From contig NZ_JACDSF010000031.1 of assembly GCF_013449685.1 (NCBI RefSeq), positions 1-64,000 on the forward strand: DNA of 64,000 bases, written 5' to 3'. The notes beneath the pieces are model-generated. The model saw only the letters and a program-made list of their open reading frames with translations. It did not search any database and was not told the origin of the DNA. The position numbers and the translations under genes are program-made. This document shows, one piece after another, positions 20,473 to 30,622 of the stretch; the first letter of the stretch is position 1; each line of letters begins with the position of its first letter. The DNA is from Pectobacterium brasiliense (GTDB lineage Bacteria; Pseudomonadota; Gammaproteobacteria; Enterobacterales; Enterobacteriaceae).

Positions 20473-21207
20473 TTACCCTTCGTGCAGCCCGCATTCGCGT
20501 TTCAGGCCGAAGAAACGCGTTTCTTCTTCGGCCATACCCGGTTCCCATTTACGAGTGGTGTGCGTATCGCCGACTGACAGATAGCCCTGATCCCACAGCG
20601 GATGGTAACCCAGACCGTTTTCTTTCAGGTACTGGTACACCGTTCGGTTATCCCAGTCGATAATCGGCAGGAATTTGAAGACGCCGCGCTGAATCGCCAG
20701 CACCGGCAATTCACCCCGGCTGCCGGATTGCTCACGACGTAGGCCAGCAAACCATGTTTTCGCCTTTAACTCGCTCAATGCCCGATTCATCGGCTCGACT
20801 TTATTCAGCAGGTTGTAGCGCTCAATGCCTTCCACCCCCTGCTCCCACAGCTTGCCGTAGCGCGCCTCTTGCCAGGCCGGGGATTCAGCCGCGCGGTACA
20901 CTTGCAGATTCAACTTCAACTGTTCCGTCAGTGCATCAATAAACTGATAGGTTTCAGGGAACAGATAGCCCGTATCCGTGAGGATAACCGGAATATCAGG
21001 CCGCTGGTGCGTCACCAGATGCAGCGATACCGCCGCCTGAATGCCGAAGCTGGACGACAATACATAGTCGCTCGGCAGATTCTCCAGCGCCCAGCTTACT
21101 CTTTCCTGTGCAGACAGCTGTTCAAGTTGACCATTCACGACAGCCAGCGCGGCCGCCTGCTCCGCTTTCGGCAACGCGTTGAGCGCCTCAAGATTAAATT
21201 CGGCCAT
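20473..21207 (-). CDS. cysH: Phosphoadenosine phosphosulfate reductase CysH
   Basis: Thioredoxin-dependent PAPS reductase (244 aa) releasing sulfite. The PP-loop-like [14 protein letters not shown] is near residue 51, and the C-terminal ECGLHEG gives the catalytic Cys239. The extra cysteine pairs of the [4Fe-4S] plant/Bacillus type are absent, so it uses PAPS, in keeping with the presence of cysC. It ends the cysJIH operon, 12 bp after cysI. Confidence 0.96.
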   Translation of the reverse strand: MAEFNLEALNALPKAEQAAALAVVNGQLEQLSAQERVSWALENLPSDYVLSSSFGIQAAVSLHLVTHQRPDIPVILTDTGYLFPETYQFIDALTEQLKLNLQVYRAAESPAWQEARYGKLWEQGVEGIERYNLLNKVEPMNRALSELKAKTWFAGLRREQSGSRGELPVLAIQRGVFKFLPIIDWDNRTVYQYLKENGLGYHPLWDQGYLSVGDTHTTRKWEPGMAEEETRFFGLKRECGLHEG

Positions 21208-21219
21208 CAGGCTCTCCTG

Positions 21220-22953
21220 TCAGTCATAAAAATCGCGGGCAGGATCCAGCACCGCTTTGATGATGTTGGTGCGAACCACGAAATCCCCGAAGCCTTCATT
21301 CCGCTGGCGATCTTGCGCCCACAGCCCGATAAGCCGATCCATTTCTGCAAGGATCTCGGTTTCATTAATGTTCTCGCGATACATACGCGGAATACGTGTT
21401 CCCTCGCGATTCCCGCCCAGATGCAGGTTATAACGCCCCACCGCTTTGCCTACCAGACCGATTTCCGCCAGCATTGCGCGGCCGCAGCCGTTCGGGCAAC
21501 CCGTTACGCGCAGAACGATGTGCTCATCGCCCACGCCGTGCTGCTGCATGATGCCTTCTACTTTCGTGACGAACTCCGGCAGGAAACGCTCAGCTTCCGC
21601 CATCGCCAGCGGACAGGTCGGGAACGACACGCATGCCATCGAATTCTTGCGCTGCTCGCTGACGCCGTCATCAATCAGGCCGTGCTCACGCGCCAGCGCC
21701 TCAATCTTCGCTTTGCTACGCGCAGGAACGCCCGCGATGATCAAATTCTGGTTCGCCGTCAGCCGGAAGTCCCCTTTGTGGATTTTGGCAATTTCCGCCA
21801 GACCGGTTTTCAGCGGACGACCCGGATAATCCAGAACACGACCGTTTTCGATAAACAGCGTCAGATGCCATTTATTGTCGATGCCTTTTACCCAACCGAT
21901 ACGATCGCCACGTCCGGTGAATTCATACGGGCGCACTGCTTCAAATTTCACACCGGCACGCGCTTCCACTTCCTGCTTGAAGTTGTCTACGCCTACGCGC
22001 TCCAGCGTGTATTTGGTTTTCGCGTTTTTACGGTTGGTCCGGTTACCCCAATCGCGCTGCGTGGTCACCACCGCTTCTGCAATGGCCAGTGTATGCTCAA
22101 TGGAAATGTAGCCCAGCTCACTGGCGGTACGCGGGTAAGTTTCTTTGTCGCCGTGCGCGATAGAGAGCCCACCGCCCACCAGCACGTTGAAGCCCACCAG
22201 ACGGCCGTTATCGGCAATCGCAACGAAGTTAAGATCGTTCGCATGCAGATCGATATCATTCTGCGGCGGGATCACCACCGTGGTTTTGAACTTACGCGGC
22301 AGATACGTTGAACCTAAAATCGGCTCTTCATCCGTCGTGGCGACTTTCTCCTGATCCATCCAGATCTCAGCATAGGCGCGCGTACGCGGCAGCAGATGCT
22401 CAGAAATCTTTTTCGCCCACTCATACGCCTGCTGATGCAGTTCGGATTCTATCGGGTTAGACGTACACAGCACGTTACGGTTCATGTCATTCGCCGTCGC
22501 CAGCGCGTCCAGCCCGATGCTATTCAGCATCTGGTGTACCGGTTTCACGTTCGATTTGAGAATGCCGTGATACTGGAACGTCTGGCGGTTCGTGATGCGA
22601 ATGCTGCCATAGATCGTATTTTCAGTCGCAAATTTGTCGATCCGCAGCCACTGCTCTGGCGTCATCACGCCACCGGGCAGACGGCAGCGCAGCAGCATCG
22701 CATGGCGCGGCTCCAGCTTCTGCTCGGCACGTTCGGCGCGAATATCGCGGTCATCCTGCTGATACATACCGTGGAAACGGATCAGCAGAAAGTTATCGCC
22801 CTTAAAGCCGCCGGTCAGACCATCGTTCAGGTCTTCAGCAATCGTGCCGCGCAGAAAGTTACTTTCTGTCTTCATGCGCTCAGCATCAGCGAGTTTCCCT
22901 TCTACCACCAAGGGGCCGGGGTGTTTTTCACTGAAAACGTATTTTTCACTCAT
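21220..22953 (-). CDS. cysI: Sulfite reductase haemoprotein subunit CysI
   Basis: Beta subunit (577 aa) of NADPH sulfite reductase, reducing sulfite to sulfide by six electrons at a coupled sirohaem-[4Fe-4S] centre. The four cluster Cys are in [10 protein letters not shown] and [10 protein letters not shown]. Duplicated nitrite/sulfite reductase half-domains are recognisable. Its ATG overlaps the cysJ stop by one base (TAATG), consistent with coupled translation of the two subunits. Confidence 0.97.
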   Translation of the reverse strand: MSEKYVFSEKHPGPLVVEGKLADAERMKTESNFLRGTIAEDLNDGLTGGFKGDNFLLIRFHGMYQQDDRDIRAERAEQKLEPRHAMLLRCRLPGGVMTPEQWLRIDKFATENTIYGSIRITNRQTFQYHGILKSNVKPVHQMLNSIGLDALATANDMNRNVLCTSNPIESELHQQAYEWAKKISEHLLPRTRAYAEIWMDQEKVATTDEEPILGSTYLPRKFKTTVVIPPQNDIDLHANDLNFVAIADNGRLVGFNVLVGGGLSIAHGDKETYPRTASELGYISIEHTLAIAEAVVTTQRDWGNRTNRKNAKTKYTLERVGVDNFKQEVEARAGVKFEAVRPYEFTGRGDRIGWVKGIDNKWHLTLFIENGRVLDYPGRPLKTGLAEIAKIHKGDFRLTANQNLIIAGVPARSKAKIEALAREHGLIDDGVSEQRKNSMACVSFPTCPLAMAEAERFLPEFVTKVEGIMQQHGVGDEHIVLRVTGCPNGCGRAMLAEIGLVGKAVGRYNLHLGGNREGTRIPRMYRENINETEILAEMDRLIGLWAQDRQRNEGFGDFVVRTNIIKAVLDPARDFYD

Positions 22954-24782
22954 TAGTACACATCTCGCTGATAACGGCGCTCAAAGCGCAGATCGCTTAA
23001 AAATTCATCGGCCTGTTCACTGTCCATGCCGCCATGCTCAACTATCACATCCAGCAGTGCCCGCTCGACGTCTTTCGCCATACGGTTGGCATCACCACAC
23101 ACGTACAAATGCGCGCCATCCTGAATCCAGCGCCAGACTTCCGCACCTTTTTCCCGCAGTTTGTCCTGCACGTAAACTTTATGCGCCTGATCGCGCGACC
23201 AGGCCAGATCGATGCGGGTTAGCAGGCCATCTTTAACGTAGCGCTGCCATTCCACCTGATACAGAAAATCTTCCGTAAAGTGTGGGTTGCCGAAGAACAG
23301 CCAGTTTTTCCCTTCAGCCCCATCGGCATCGCGCTGCTGCATAAAGGCGCGGAACGGCGCGATTCCGGTACCCGGCCCGATCATGATGACTGGCGCGTCG
23401 GCATTCGCAGGCAGACGGAAGTTATCGTTATGTTCGATGAAGACGCGGATTTCATCGTCTTCACTCAGTCTGTCGGCCAGATAGCTGGAAGCGCCACCGG
23501 CCCGCTCGCGGCCTTCGTATTCGTAGCGCACTACGCCAACGGTGATGTGCACTTCGCTTTCGACTTCCGCCTGCGAGGAAGCAATAGAGTAAAGGCGTGG
23601 CGTCAGCGGACGCAGCAGACCCAGCAGTTGCTCCGCCGTCAGTTCCGTCGGCGCTTGTCGCACCATATCCACCAGCGGTGTGCGCTGTGCGAACTGCTGA
23701 AGCGCAGGTTTATCGGCCAGCAGTGACAGCAGCGTTTCATTACGCGACAGTGCCGCGTATTTCTCGACAATCGGCGCGGTATTCTGCGTCAGCTCAAAGT
23801 GGCTTTTCAGCGCCTGCGACAGTGGCAGCGTCTTGCCGTCAACGCTGACGGATTCATCGCCTTTCAGCCACAGCAGTTCCAGCAATTCCTGCACCAGCGC
23901 AGGATCGTTATCGAACCACACGCCCAGCGCATCTCCCGGCTGGTAACGCAAACCGGAATCGCCCAAGTCGATCTCGATATGGCGAACATCCTTTTCGGAG
24001 TTACGCCCGGTCACTTTCTGATTGACGGCAAACGTGGCATGCAGCGGTGAGGATTTGCTGTACGGGCTGCTGGTAATTTCATCCAGTGCGCCCTGAGCGG
24101 CAATCTGCGCGACGGCTTCACCCTGAACCGGCACCCGCGCCTGCAAAATATCAACCAGTTGACGTCGCCATTGTTCGGCAACCCCCTGATAATCCACATC
24201 GGCATCCACGCGATCCAGCAAACGTTCAGCGCCTAGCTCAGCCAGACGGCTATCGAAATCTTTACCCGCCTTACTGAAGAATTCATAAGAGGTATCACCC
24301 AGACCAAACACAGCAAACGCGGTGTCTTTCATCTCCGGGGCTTTTTTGGACAGCAGGAATTTGTGCAACGCGACGGCTTCTTCCGGCGGCTCCCCTTCCC
24401 CCTGCGTCGAGGCCACGATCAGCAGCAGTTTTTCCTGCCCGATTTGCTTGAATTTGTAATCACCCGCATTGACCAGATTGACGGACAGCTTGGCTGCCAA
24501 CAGATCGTCACGCAGTTGTTCCGCCACCCGACGTGCATTGCCGGTTTGTGAGGCGGAAATCAGCGTAATCGTTTGTACTGGCACCGTGACTGCGGATGCC
24601 GTCGTTGCCGTGGCGGCGATCGCCCCCGGCTGCACGTTCCCAAGCTGCTGTACCAGCCCCCAGAAATAGCCGGATAGCCAGGCCAACTGCGGCGATGAGA
24701 AATCACCGGTTGCCGCCTGTAAACGCGTTAATTGCTCCACACTCAGCGGAAGCAATGAAGTGGGGGAAACCGGAGTAGTCAT
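22953..24782 (-). CDS. cysJ: Sulfite reductase flavoprotein subunit CysJ
   Basis: Alpha subunit (609 aa) passing electrons from NADPH through FAD and FMN to CysI. An N-terminal flavodoxin domain ([26 protein letters not shown]) is followed by a ferredoxin-reductase-like FAD domain (RLYSIASS) and an NADPH domain ([18 protein letters not shown]) with C-terminal aromatic Tyr. First gene of cysJIH. Confidence 0.96.
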   Translation of the reverse strand: MTTPVSPTSLLPLSVEQLTRLQAATGDFSSPQLAWLSGYFWGLVQQLGNVQPGAIAATATTASAVTVPVQTITLISASQTGNARRVAEQLRDDLLAAKLSVNLVNAGDYKFKQIGQEKLLLIVASTQGEGEPPEEAVALHKFLLSKKAPEMKDTAFAVFGLGDTSYEFFSKAGKDFDSRLAELGAERLLDRVDADVDYQGVAEQWRRQLVDILQARVPVQGEAVAQIAAQGALDEITSSPYSKSSPLHATFAVNQKVTGRNSEKDVRHIEIDLGDSGLRYQPGDALGVWFDNDPALVQELLELLWLKGDESVSVDGKTLPLSQALKSHFELTQNTAPIVEKYAALSRNETLLSLLADKPALQQFAQRTPLVDMVRQAPTELTAEQLLGLLRPLTPRLYSIASSQAEVESEVHITVGVVRYEYEGRERAGGASSYLADRLSEDDEIRVFIEHNDNFRLPANADAPVIMIGPGTGIAPFRAFMQQRDADGAEGKNWLFFGNPHFTEDFLYQVEWQRYVKDGLLTRIDLAWSRDQAHKVYVQDKLREKGAEVWRWIQDGAHLYVCGDANRMAKDVERALLDVIVEHGGMDSEQADEFLSDLRFERRYQRDVY

Positions 24783-25144
24783 TGTGATTTCTGTTTCCTT
24801 GTGCCTGTGCTGTTAGCCAACGACGCTAATACAAAAATAGGCAATAAAAAGATGAATGGAGGATAAGGGTAACGATCTGCATCTTAACAATTAAAGAAAT
24901 GATGGAAATATTAAATAACCAAAATGACTAAATGGTTTTTCTGATAGTCCTTATTGCTTAAAGTGTTATAGCTGGAAGTAGGTATCCAAGTATCCGGCAC
25001 ACCATTTTCTCATAACAAGAGCGCTAAACCGTCTTCTCTAAAAGAAGCGAACAGGCTCACATTTCTGGCGTTCGCCGCAGGAATTTATCCTTTGCAATCG
25101 CACATCAATGCGATACTCACGCCAGTGGCAACGGGAGAAAAACG
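24783..25144. other. Divergent control region cysJ / 559-aa gene
   Basis: No gene. The part nearest cysJ is strongly AT-rich (about 24885-24960), as expected for the extended CysB-binding region in front of cysJIH, but I cannot define CysB sites or a firm -10/-35. GGGAGAAAAACG is the ribosome site for the gene starting at 25145. Confidence 0.4.
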
Positions 25145-26824
25145 ATGTGGCAACGACGCGCGCTGGAACTTAATACGCAGGATATTTGGCACTGGCAACA
25201 GGTCATCTCGGTCGTCGATTACGCCCATGAACAGGGTTTCAATACGCTGGTGCTGGGTGCGGCGGATTTACTGGATAAGCTGGTGACGCCGGAAGCCTAC
25301 AATAATGCGCGTTTTGACGATCGCATCAGCAGCCAGCAGCGTTCCCGCTGTGTTTACCTGAATCAGGTCGCGGCGCACTGCCGTGAACAGGGGCTGGCGC
25401 TCTATCTGCAATGCAAAGAGCTGTCCTTTCCCACAGATTTACTGCTCCATCACCCGGAATTACTGGACGACAAACATAGCCTCCGCATGGATACCGATTT
25501 TTGGTGCGACTACCTTGCCGCCAAAGTCGAACTGCTGATGCAGCAGATCCCGAGGCTGAGCGGCCTGCTGCTGGCGATCTCCAACAGCGATAGCCTACTG
25601 CGCTTCTCTGCTCCTTCCGGCGATGCGATCAACGGTGTAGCTCCCGTTACCACGCTCTGGCCGACCAACGCCGACAGCGAGCAGATCTATCACCGTCTAT
25701 TCTCCGCCGTCGCCCGCGTGATGCACTACCACCAGCGCCATCTGGTATTACGTGCGTTTCCCGCCAGCCATCAGGATATCGGTAATGTCCTGAACGCCAT
25801 TCGCACGCTGCCCGAATCGGTCTCCGTCGCCATTAAAGTCACCCCAGAACGCTTCTGGCCAGAGTTTCCCAATAACCCCGCACTGCTGGACGTCAGCGGG
25901 CGTGAAGTCTGGGTTGAGCTGGATCTGGCTGGCGAAGAAGTCGGCTGGGGCAATCTCCCCTTTCTGCGCTACACCGAGGTGCAGGGGCGGCTGCTGTGGT
26001 GCCGGGAGAAAAATCCTGCGATTGTCAGCGCCCTGTGCCGCATCAGTTGGGAAGGAGTGGATAATCACCGCGTGATCGGCACGCTCAGCGAATTTACGTT
26101 GTTTGCCTGTTCGCGACTCCTGACTAACCAGACCGCAGCGGCAAATGAAAGCACGCTGTTCGCACAGTGGCTCATGACACGCTACCAATGGCAGCCAGAC
26201 GATACCGTGCTACATGCGATGCTCGCCTTGTTGGAGCAAGCTCATCAGGCCATTTCCCTGTCGCTGTACGCACGTCACCACGTTTTCCATCGCCACAGTC
26301 TGCTGCCGACCAGCTTTGGTCAGGCGATCTGGAGCCTCTACGGTCAGCTCAATCGCAATCACTGGCTGCCGGGTTCCGGTCAGGATATTACGTTCGATCC
26401 GCAGCATGCGGAGCTGGCTTCGCAGAATCTTTATCACATTGCGAAAGAGAAAGATGCCGCCTGGCAGTTGGCGGAACAGTGCCAGCAGGCCGCACTACAA
26501 TTTTCCCGCGAACACGCGATGCCAGACGCGCTCAGACAGCGCTGGCAGCAGGAATGGCGCGGGCTGACGCTGTATTGCCGCGCCTTTGTTCACGCACAGA
26601 AAGCCTTCTTTACGCTGCACTACTGCAAACAGGTGGAGAACAACTGGACGCTGCGGGAAATCGCCAAAACCAATATTCAGGCGCTGTACGGGATTGGGCA
26701 TGAGATGGAGGATTTCTGCCTGCAACACCGGGATTACCCAGTGAGCCTACATGTGATGTTTGATGCCGAGCGTCCACGCGCGTTAGCCGATAGCCTGCAA
26801 CATCAGTTGGCTGAACTCACGTAA
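25145..26824 (+). CDS. Unassigned 559-aa cytosolic protein next to pectin-related genes
   Basis: I do not recognise a family with confidence. No signal peptide or membrane segment is visible, and the protein is rich in His, Trp, Gln and Leu. The N-terminal ~300 residues alternate strand-like and helix-like stretches (GFNTLVLGAADLL, GLALYLQCKELSFP, SGLLLAISNSDSLL, HLVLRAFPASHQD, VWVELDLAGEEVGWG), suggesting a TIM-barrel of the glycoside-hydrolase kind. The last ~230 residues look all-helical. A strong ribosome site supports the start. It is convergent with a TogB-like binding protein and divergent from cysJ, so a role in uronate-oligosaccharide use is plausible but inferred only from context. 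Confidence 0.8.
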   Translation: MWQRRALELNTQDIWHWQQVISVVDYAHEQGFNTLVLGAADLLDKLVTPEAYNNARFDDRISSQQRSRCVYLNQVAAHCREQGLALYLQCKELSFPTDLLLHHPELLDDKHSLRMDTDFWCDYLAAKVELLMQQIPRLSGLLLAISNSDSLLRFSAPSGDAINGVAPVTTLWPTNADSEQIYHRLFSAVARVMHYHQRHLVLRAFPASHQDIGNVLNAIRTLPESVSVAIKVTPERFWPEFPNNPALLDVSGREVWVELDLAGEEVGWGNLPFLRYTEVQGRLLWCREKNPAIVSALCRISWEGVDNHRVIGTLSEFTLFACSRLLTNQTAAANESTLFAQWLMTRYQWQPDDTVLHAMLALLEQAHQAISLSLYARHHVFHRHSLLPTSFGQAIWSLYGQLNRNHWLPGSGQDITFDPQHAELASQNLYHIAKEKDAAWQLAEQCQQAALQFSREHAMPDALRQRWQQEWRGLTLYCRAFVHAQKAFFTLHYCKQVENNWTLREIAKTNIQALYGIGHEMEDFCLQHRDYPVSLHVMFDAERPRALADSLQHQLAELT

Positions 26825-26841
26825 CGCACCGGCCAATCACA

Positions 26842-26868
26842 TAGCGTAGTCAGTAACTGACTACGCTA
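26842..26868. terminator. Perfect hairpin between convergent genes
   Basis: Stem TAGCGTAGTCAG (26842-26853) / CTGACTACGCTA (26857-26868), 12 bp without mismatch, loop TAA. There is no clear U-tract on either strand. The position between two convergent stop codons suggests a shared terminator or 3'-end stabiliser. Confidence 0.65.
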
Positions 26869-26877
26869 GTCATTCAC

Positions 26878-28170
26878 TTAACGAATCATACGTTTCAGAA
26901 TACGTTCGCCTGAATTGCTGAAATTTTTCGCCGACTCTTCCACGCTCTTCTTGCCATAGTCGAGCTGTTCGATGGTTTGCAGGATCAGGCTGGCCAGTTG
27001 TGGATCTTCAAGATACGAGGACACCGGCGTTTGCATCGGTTTTTCTAGCGCCATCGATAGCCCAGCAACCGACAGATCGTTGGTATCCAGTTTCTGTTTT
27101 TCTTCCAGCGCTTGTCTGGCGATACGGCTGAGCGGAATGCCGCGCTCTGTACCCATCAGCAGCGCGCCTTCAGGATCGTTCATCAGATAATTCAACAACA
27201 GCGCCGCTTCTTTCGGGTGCTTGGTATTTTTACTGATGGCAAACAGCATCGACGGTTTAAAGAACTGCCCAGAGTTATCCGATCCTGGCGTCATGATGTA
27301 TGGCCCTAACTCGAGCTTACCGGGTGCCGCCAGCGGATCGGCGTATTTCTTCACAACCGAAATCCACAGATGTGCGCCACCGTATTCCCCGTTAATCCAG
27401 GGGCGTGTTTCATACATGCCGACTTTGCCGAACGCGTTGTAATACTTCGAAGAGGGCATCACATGCTCGTCGATCAAACGCTTATAGAAGCGAAACGCCT
27501 CGATCCACTGCGCCTCGCTGTAGTTAAAGCGTTTGTTCTTTTCATCGATCATGCCGATCTGATACTTCTGCGTCATGTAATAGTTGATCAGCTCCAGCAT
27601 GCCTTCACCGCTGTCCTGCGCCGGTGAAGCAATGGGGAAATAGTTATCACCCAGTTTCTCTTTAAACACCTTGCCAGCATGGAACAGTTCATCCCAAGTG
27701 GTGGGATACGGCAGTTCGGCCTTCTTCCAAGTTTCCGTGTTGTAGTACATCACCAGCGCATTTAGCGAAGTGGAAATCGCGTTCACCTTGCCATCAATCG
27801 TCGCGGGTTTCAGCGCATCTTCGGGGAAATCCTGTAATTTCAGCGTATCGGTCAGCTTATTCAGGTCATAAAAGCCGGTGCCAGTCTTGGAAAAAATCGG
27901 CAGCCAGTTCCAGTTAACCTGTAGCACATCCGGTTCTTCTCCGCTGGCAATCTGCGTCGTCAGGCGGGATAAGTGCCCATCCCAACCGGTGTACTCTGGT
28001 TTCACGCTGATGTGCGGATACTTTTTCTGAAACGCTTCCAGCGCGGTCAAGGTCGCCTGATGGCGGCTGTTTCCTCCCCACCAGGAGAGGCGTAACTCTA
28101 CGGGTTCAGCAGCCTGCGCGAACGAACAAAACGCAGAGAAGGCGATGGCAATCAGTCCAGGTAATCTCAT
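26878..28170 (-). CDS. TogB-like extracellular solute-binding protein (orphan)
   Basis: Family 1 ABC solute-binding protein (430 aa). The signal peptide ends at AQA-AEP. The mature start LRLSWWGGNSRHQATL, then YTGWDGHLSRLTTQIASGEEPDVLQVNWNWLPIFSK, is close to what I remember of TogB, the oligogalacturonide-binding protein of Dickeya and Pectobacterium. No permease or ATPase genes accompany it, so it probably delivers ligand to an importer encoded elsewhere, such as TogMNA. The neighbouring intracellular GH28 fits a galacturonide substrate. The substrate is inferred, not shown. Confidence 0.82.
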   Translation of the reverse strand: MRLPGLIAIAFSAFCSFAQAAEPVELRLSWWGGNSRHQATLTALEAFQKKYPHISVKPEYTGWDGHLSRLTTQIASGEEPDVLQVNWNWLPIFSKTGTGFYDLNKLTDTLKLQDFPEDALKPATIDGKVNAISTSLNALVMYYNTETWKKAELPYPTTWDELFHAGKVFKEKLGDNYFPIASPAQDSGEGMLELINYYMTQKYQIGMIDEKNKRFNYSEAQWIEAFRFYKRLIDEHVMPSSKYYNAFGKVGMYETRPWINGEYGGAHLWISVVKKYADPLAAPGKLELGPYIMTPGSDNSGQFFKPSMLFAISKNTKHPKEAALLLNYLMNDPEGALLMGTERGIPLSRIARQALEEKQKLDTNDLSVAGLSMALEKPMQTPVSSYLEDPQLASLILQTIEQLDYGKKSVEESAKNFSNSGERILKRMIR

Positions 28171-28745
28171 TTTTCCCCCAACGACATTATTATTGTGTTT
28201 GTGCGTGTGTCTGGCGTACTGGTGTGGCGATATAGATGAGAAAGCAGGTCGGGTACATAACCGTGAATCAAATCATTTCTCGACTCTGACAAGATAGGCA
28301 GAACCCTTTTTATCGTGCTAGTGATCACGGCGGGAAAACGCGTGATTTGCGGGGCGGACGGAAGAAATGTGAATGACTGCACCATGTTAGCGGGCGTTTC
28401 AACCACACAGCGTGAGCCCTAGGTAACGCGGCAGGGAGATGCCTCACATCATTAACCGACGCACCACACCAAAAAGAGATTTAATTCACAAATAAGAAAC
28501 ACAAAAACAACAAAACCGCTCCATGCAGGCGGCATAAGAGAAAAAGCGGCGTAAAAGTGTGATGAAACACACATGGCATAACGTGTCGCCTCGCCCTCTT
28601 CGTTATGCCTTTCACATTTTCTTGCGCCACGCGCCGTGCGCTGTGAAGTCCGCTCCAACCTGTGCAGATTTCATCACGACAGCCACAGCCAAAGGTCAGC
28701 AAACGTGATGCAATCGGAGCAGGCTCGATCAGATAGGATAACGCG
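28171..28745. other. Divergent control region, TogB-like / GH28
   Basis: No credible gene; short frames here have no family features. A candidate CRP site TGTGA-N6-ACACA lies at 28558-28573 (one base off the symmetric consensus). I looked for a KdgR box of the TGAAAC/GTTTCA type and saw no convincing copy. Confidence 0.4.
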
Positions 28746-30080
28746 ATGAAGCACTCTATTCAGTCATACTCTCCCGCAGCCGACGGCATCACGCCGGATA
28801 CTGCCATCTTTCAGCAGGCTATCGATCGGATTGCGGCACAGGGTGGCGGCACCCTGACGGTGGAACCGGGGCGCTATCTATTAGGGGGATTACTGCTGCC
28901 TTCCAATTTTTGTCTGCAATTGGAGGCGGGGGCTGAGCTCATTGTTAGCGGTGACTATGAACAGTTTGCGCAGGCCACCACGATCAGCATGGCCGAGTTG
29001 TCGCACCGTGCGTTTCTTTATGCCTACCAACAGCGCAATATCACGATCTGCGGTCAGGGTAAGATCATGGGAAATGCCGACGCCTATTTCTCTGCAGAGC
29101 CCGACGACCAAGGCTATCGCCTACCTGCACAACATCGCCCGCGCATTGTGGTCTTTGAGGATTGCGAACACGTCCGCCTGTGTGATTTTACGATTGAACA
29201 CGCCCCGATGTGGACCGTGCATCTGGTCAGTTGTCGCCACATCATCGTCGAACGGCTGACGATTGATAACGATCTGAGCATGGCAAATACCGATGCGCTG
29301 GATCTCGACAGCTGCCAGCAGGTGCAAATCAGCAACTGCTCGTTGAGCGCCGCCGACGATGCGCTGTGCATCAAAACTACCCATAAGCCGCCCCATCTGC
29401 AACGTAAGGTGCAGCAGGTCGTCATCAGCAATTGCCTGTTACGCTCCAAGAGCTGCGCCCTGAAGATCGGCACCGAAACCTTTGCCGATATCGAAGACAT
29501 TTCCGTCAGCAACTGCGCCATTTACGATACCAACCGTGCGATCGGCCTGATCTCCCGCGATGGCGGTGCATTCCGACGCTTACAGTTCAGCAACATCACG
29601 TTCCAGTGCGTCGCCGCGCATCCGTGTCACTGGGGCAAAGCCGATCCGATCTTTATCTCCGTGCGCTATCGCGATCCCGCCATCGAGCCGGGCCGGATCG
29701 AAGCGGTACAGTTTTCTCAGATCGCCGGTGTCAGCGAGGGAGCGATTAACCTACACAGCACGCCTGCAGGCTACATTCGGGATATCCATTTCCATGCCGT
29801 GCATCTCGAACAGCGGCAAAGCGACTCACCGGAACAGGGCATGTACGATGTGCGTCCGCCCTGTAATCCAGAACGCCCGACGGGTATGGGGCTGGACAAT
29901 GCGTATCGGGTCGATCCGGCGACAGGTCGCGCCTTCGGTGTCGACTATTATCCAGGTGGCATGCCTGCGCTCTTTGCCCGTGGCGTCCTCAACCTGACCA
30001 CCAGCCACATGACGATCCGCCGTCCCGATCCGCTGCCTTCAGGCTGGCATCACGCCGCGATCGTGCAGCAGGAAGAATAA
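28746..30080 (+). CDS. Intracellular glycoside hydrolase family 28 (polygalacturonase-like)
   Basis: Right-handed beta-helix enzyme (444 aa) expected to cleave alpha-galacturonosyl bonds. The N-terminal block ITPDTAIFQQAIDRIAAQGGGTLTVEPG is the usual pectate-superfamily entry. The catalytic acids are in NTDALD (181-186) and SAADD (Asp204-Asp205). The canonical GHG step is replaced by CALKIGTET and the RIK step is not obvious, as in distant GH28 subgroups. No signal peptide is present, so it should act in the cytosol on imported short oligomers. It is divergent from the TogB-like gene. Confidence 0.85.
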   Translation: MKHSIQSYSPAADGITPDTAIFQQAIDRIAAQGGGTLTVEPGRYLLGGLLLPSNFCLQLEAGAELIVSGDYEQFAQATTISMAELSHRAFLYAYQQRNITICGQGKIMGNADAYFSAEPDDQGYRLPAQHRPRIVVFEDCEHVRLCDFTIEHAPMWTVHLVSCRHIIVERLTIDNDLSMANTDALDLDSCQQVQISNCSLSAADDALCIKTTHKPPHLQRKVQQVVISNCLLRSKSCALKIGTETFADIEDISVSNCAIYDTNRAIGLISRDGGAFRRLQFSNITFQCVAAHPCHWGKADPIFISVRYRDPAIEPGRIEAVQFSQIAGVSEGAINLHSTPAGYIRDIHFHAVHLEQRQSDSPEQGMYDVRPPCNPERPTGMGLDNAYRVDPATGRAFGVDYYPGGMPALFARGVLNLTTSHMTIRRPDPLPSGWHHAAIVQQEE

Positions 30081-30132
30081 GTGATTCAAGCGACGCTTTC
30101 GGGTAGTATGCGACGGTTTTTTGCATACATAT

Positions 30133-30157
30133 GTTCTGAGAGCCCCTTTTTCAGAAC
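30133..30157 (+). terminator. Small hairpin between the GH28 gene and queD
   Basis: Stem GTTCTGA (30133-30139) / TCAGAAC (30151-30157) with a C/T-rich loop, in the 95-bp gap before queD. It may be a weak terminator. I see no pattern diagnostic of a preQ1 riboswitch. Confidence 0.4.
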
Positions 30158-30175
30158 GAAACCGGGAACATCGCT

Positions 30176-30538
30176 ATGGTCACTACACTCTTTAAAGATT
30201 TTCAGTTTGAAGCCGCGCATCATCTGCCCCACGTACCAGACGGCCACAAATGTGGGCGGTTGCATGGGCACTCTTTCATGGTGAGACTGGAAATTACCGG
30301 TGAAGTGGATCCGTATACTGGCTGGGTGATGGATTTTTCTGAACTGAAAGCTGCGTTCAAACCTACGTGGGAACGATTGGATCATCACTATCTGAATGAA
30401 ATCCCCGGTCTGGAAAACCCGACCAGCGAAGTGCTGGCACACTGGATCTGGCACCAGTTGAAGCCGACATTACCGCTGCTCAGCGCGGTCATGGTAAAAG
30501 AAACCTGCACCGCTGGCTGCGTCTATAAAGGCGAGTAA
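30176..30538 (+). CDS. queD: 6-carboxytetrahydropterin synthase QueD
   Basis: Queuosine/preQ0 pathway enzyme (120 aa) making 6-carboxytetrahydropterin from dihydroneopterin triphosphate. The zinc ligands are in FEAAHHLP and CGRLHGHSF; the catalytic Cys is in [17 protein letters not shown] and [12 protein letters not shown] are conserved. It is convergent with queE, the next enzyme, about 85 bp away. Confidence 0.95.
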   Translation: MVTTLFKDFQFEAAHHLPHVPDGHKCGRLHGHSFMVRLEITGEVDPYTGWVMDFSELKAAFKPTWERLDHHYLNEIPGLENPTSEVLAHWIWHQLKPTLPLLSAVMVKETCTAGCVYKGE

Positions 30539-30563
30539 CAAAGAAGTGGTGGTGCTGTAGTCT

Positions 30564-30588
30564 GGCGTGAGCATCCCTCCCTCACGCC
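30564..30588. terminator. Hairpin between convergent queD and queE
   Basis: Stem GGCGTGAG (30564-30571) / CTCACGCC (30581-30588), 9-nt loop, no clear U-tract. Placed between the two stop codons. Confidence 0.55.
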
Positions 30589-30622
30589 GCTACGATCGGT
30601 CGCTATTATCAGTAAATGAATA

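Noticed and set aside
20869-22311. A 480-codon open frame on the plus strand
   Set aside because: It lies antisense over cysH and cysI, is rich in Arg, His and Gln as expected for a shadow frame in GC-rich DNA, and has no family features or ribosome site.
12208-24782. Search for CRISPR arrays, tRNA genes, IS elements or prophage genes across the window
   Set aside because: No regularly spaced direct repeats, cloverleaf-like sequences, transposase or phage proteins were noticed anywhere in the window; only the small non-coding repeats listed.
30081-30175. A possible preQ1 riboswitch before queD
   Set aside because: The short leader has only a simple 7-bp hairpin with a C/T loop; no preQ1-I or -II pattern could be fitted.
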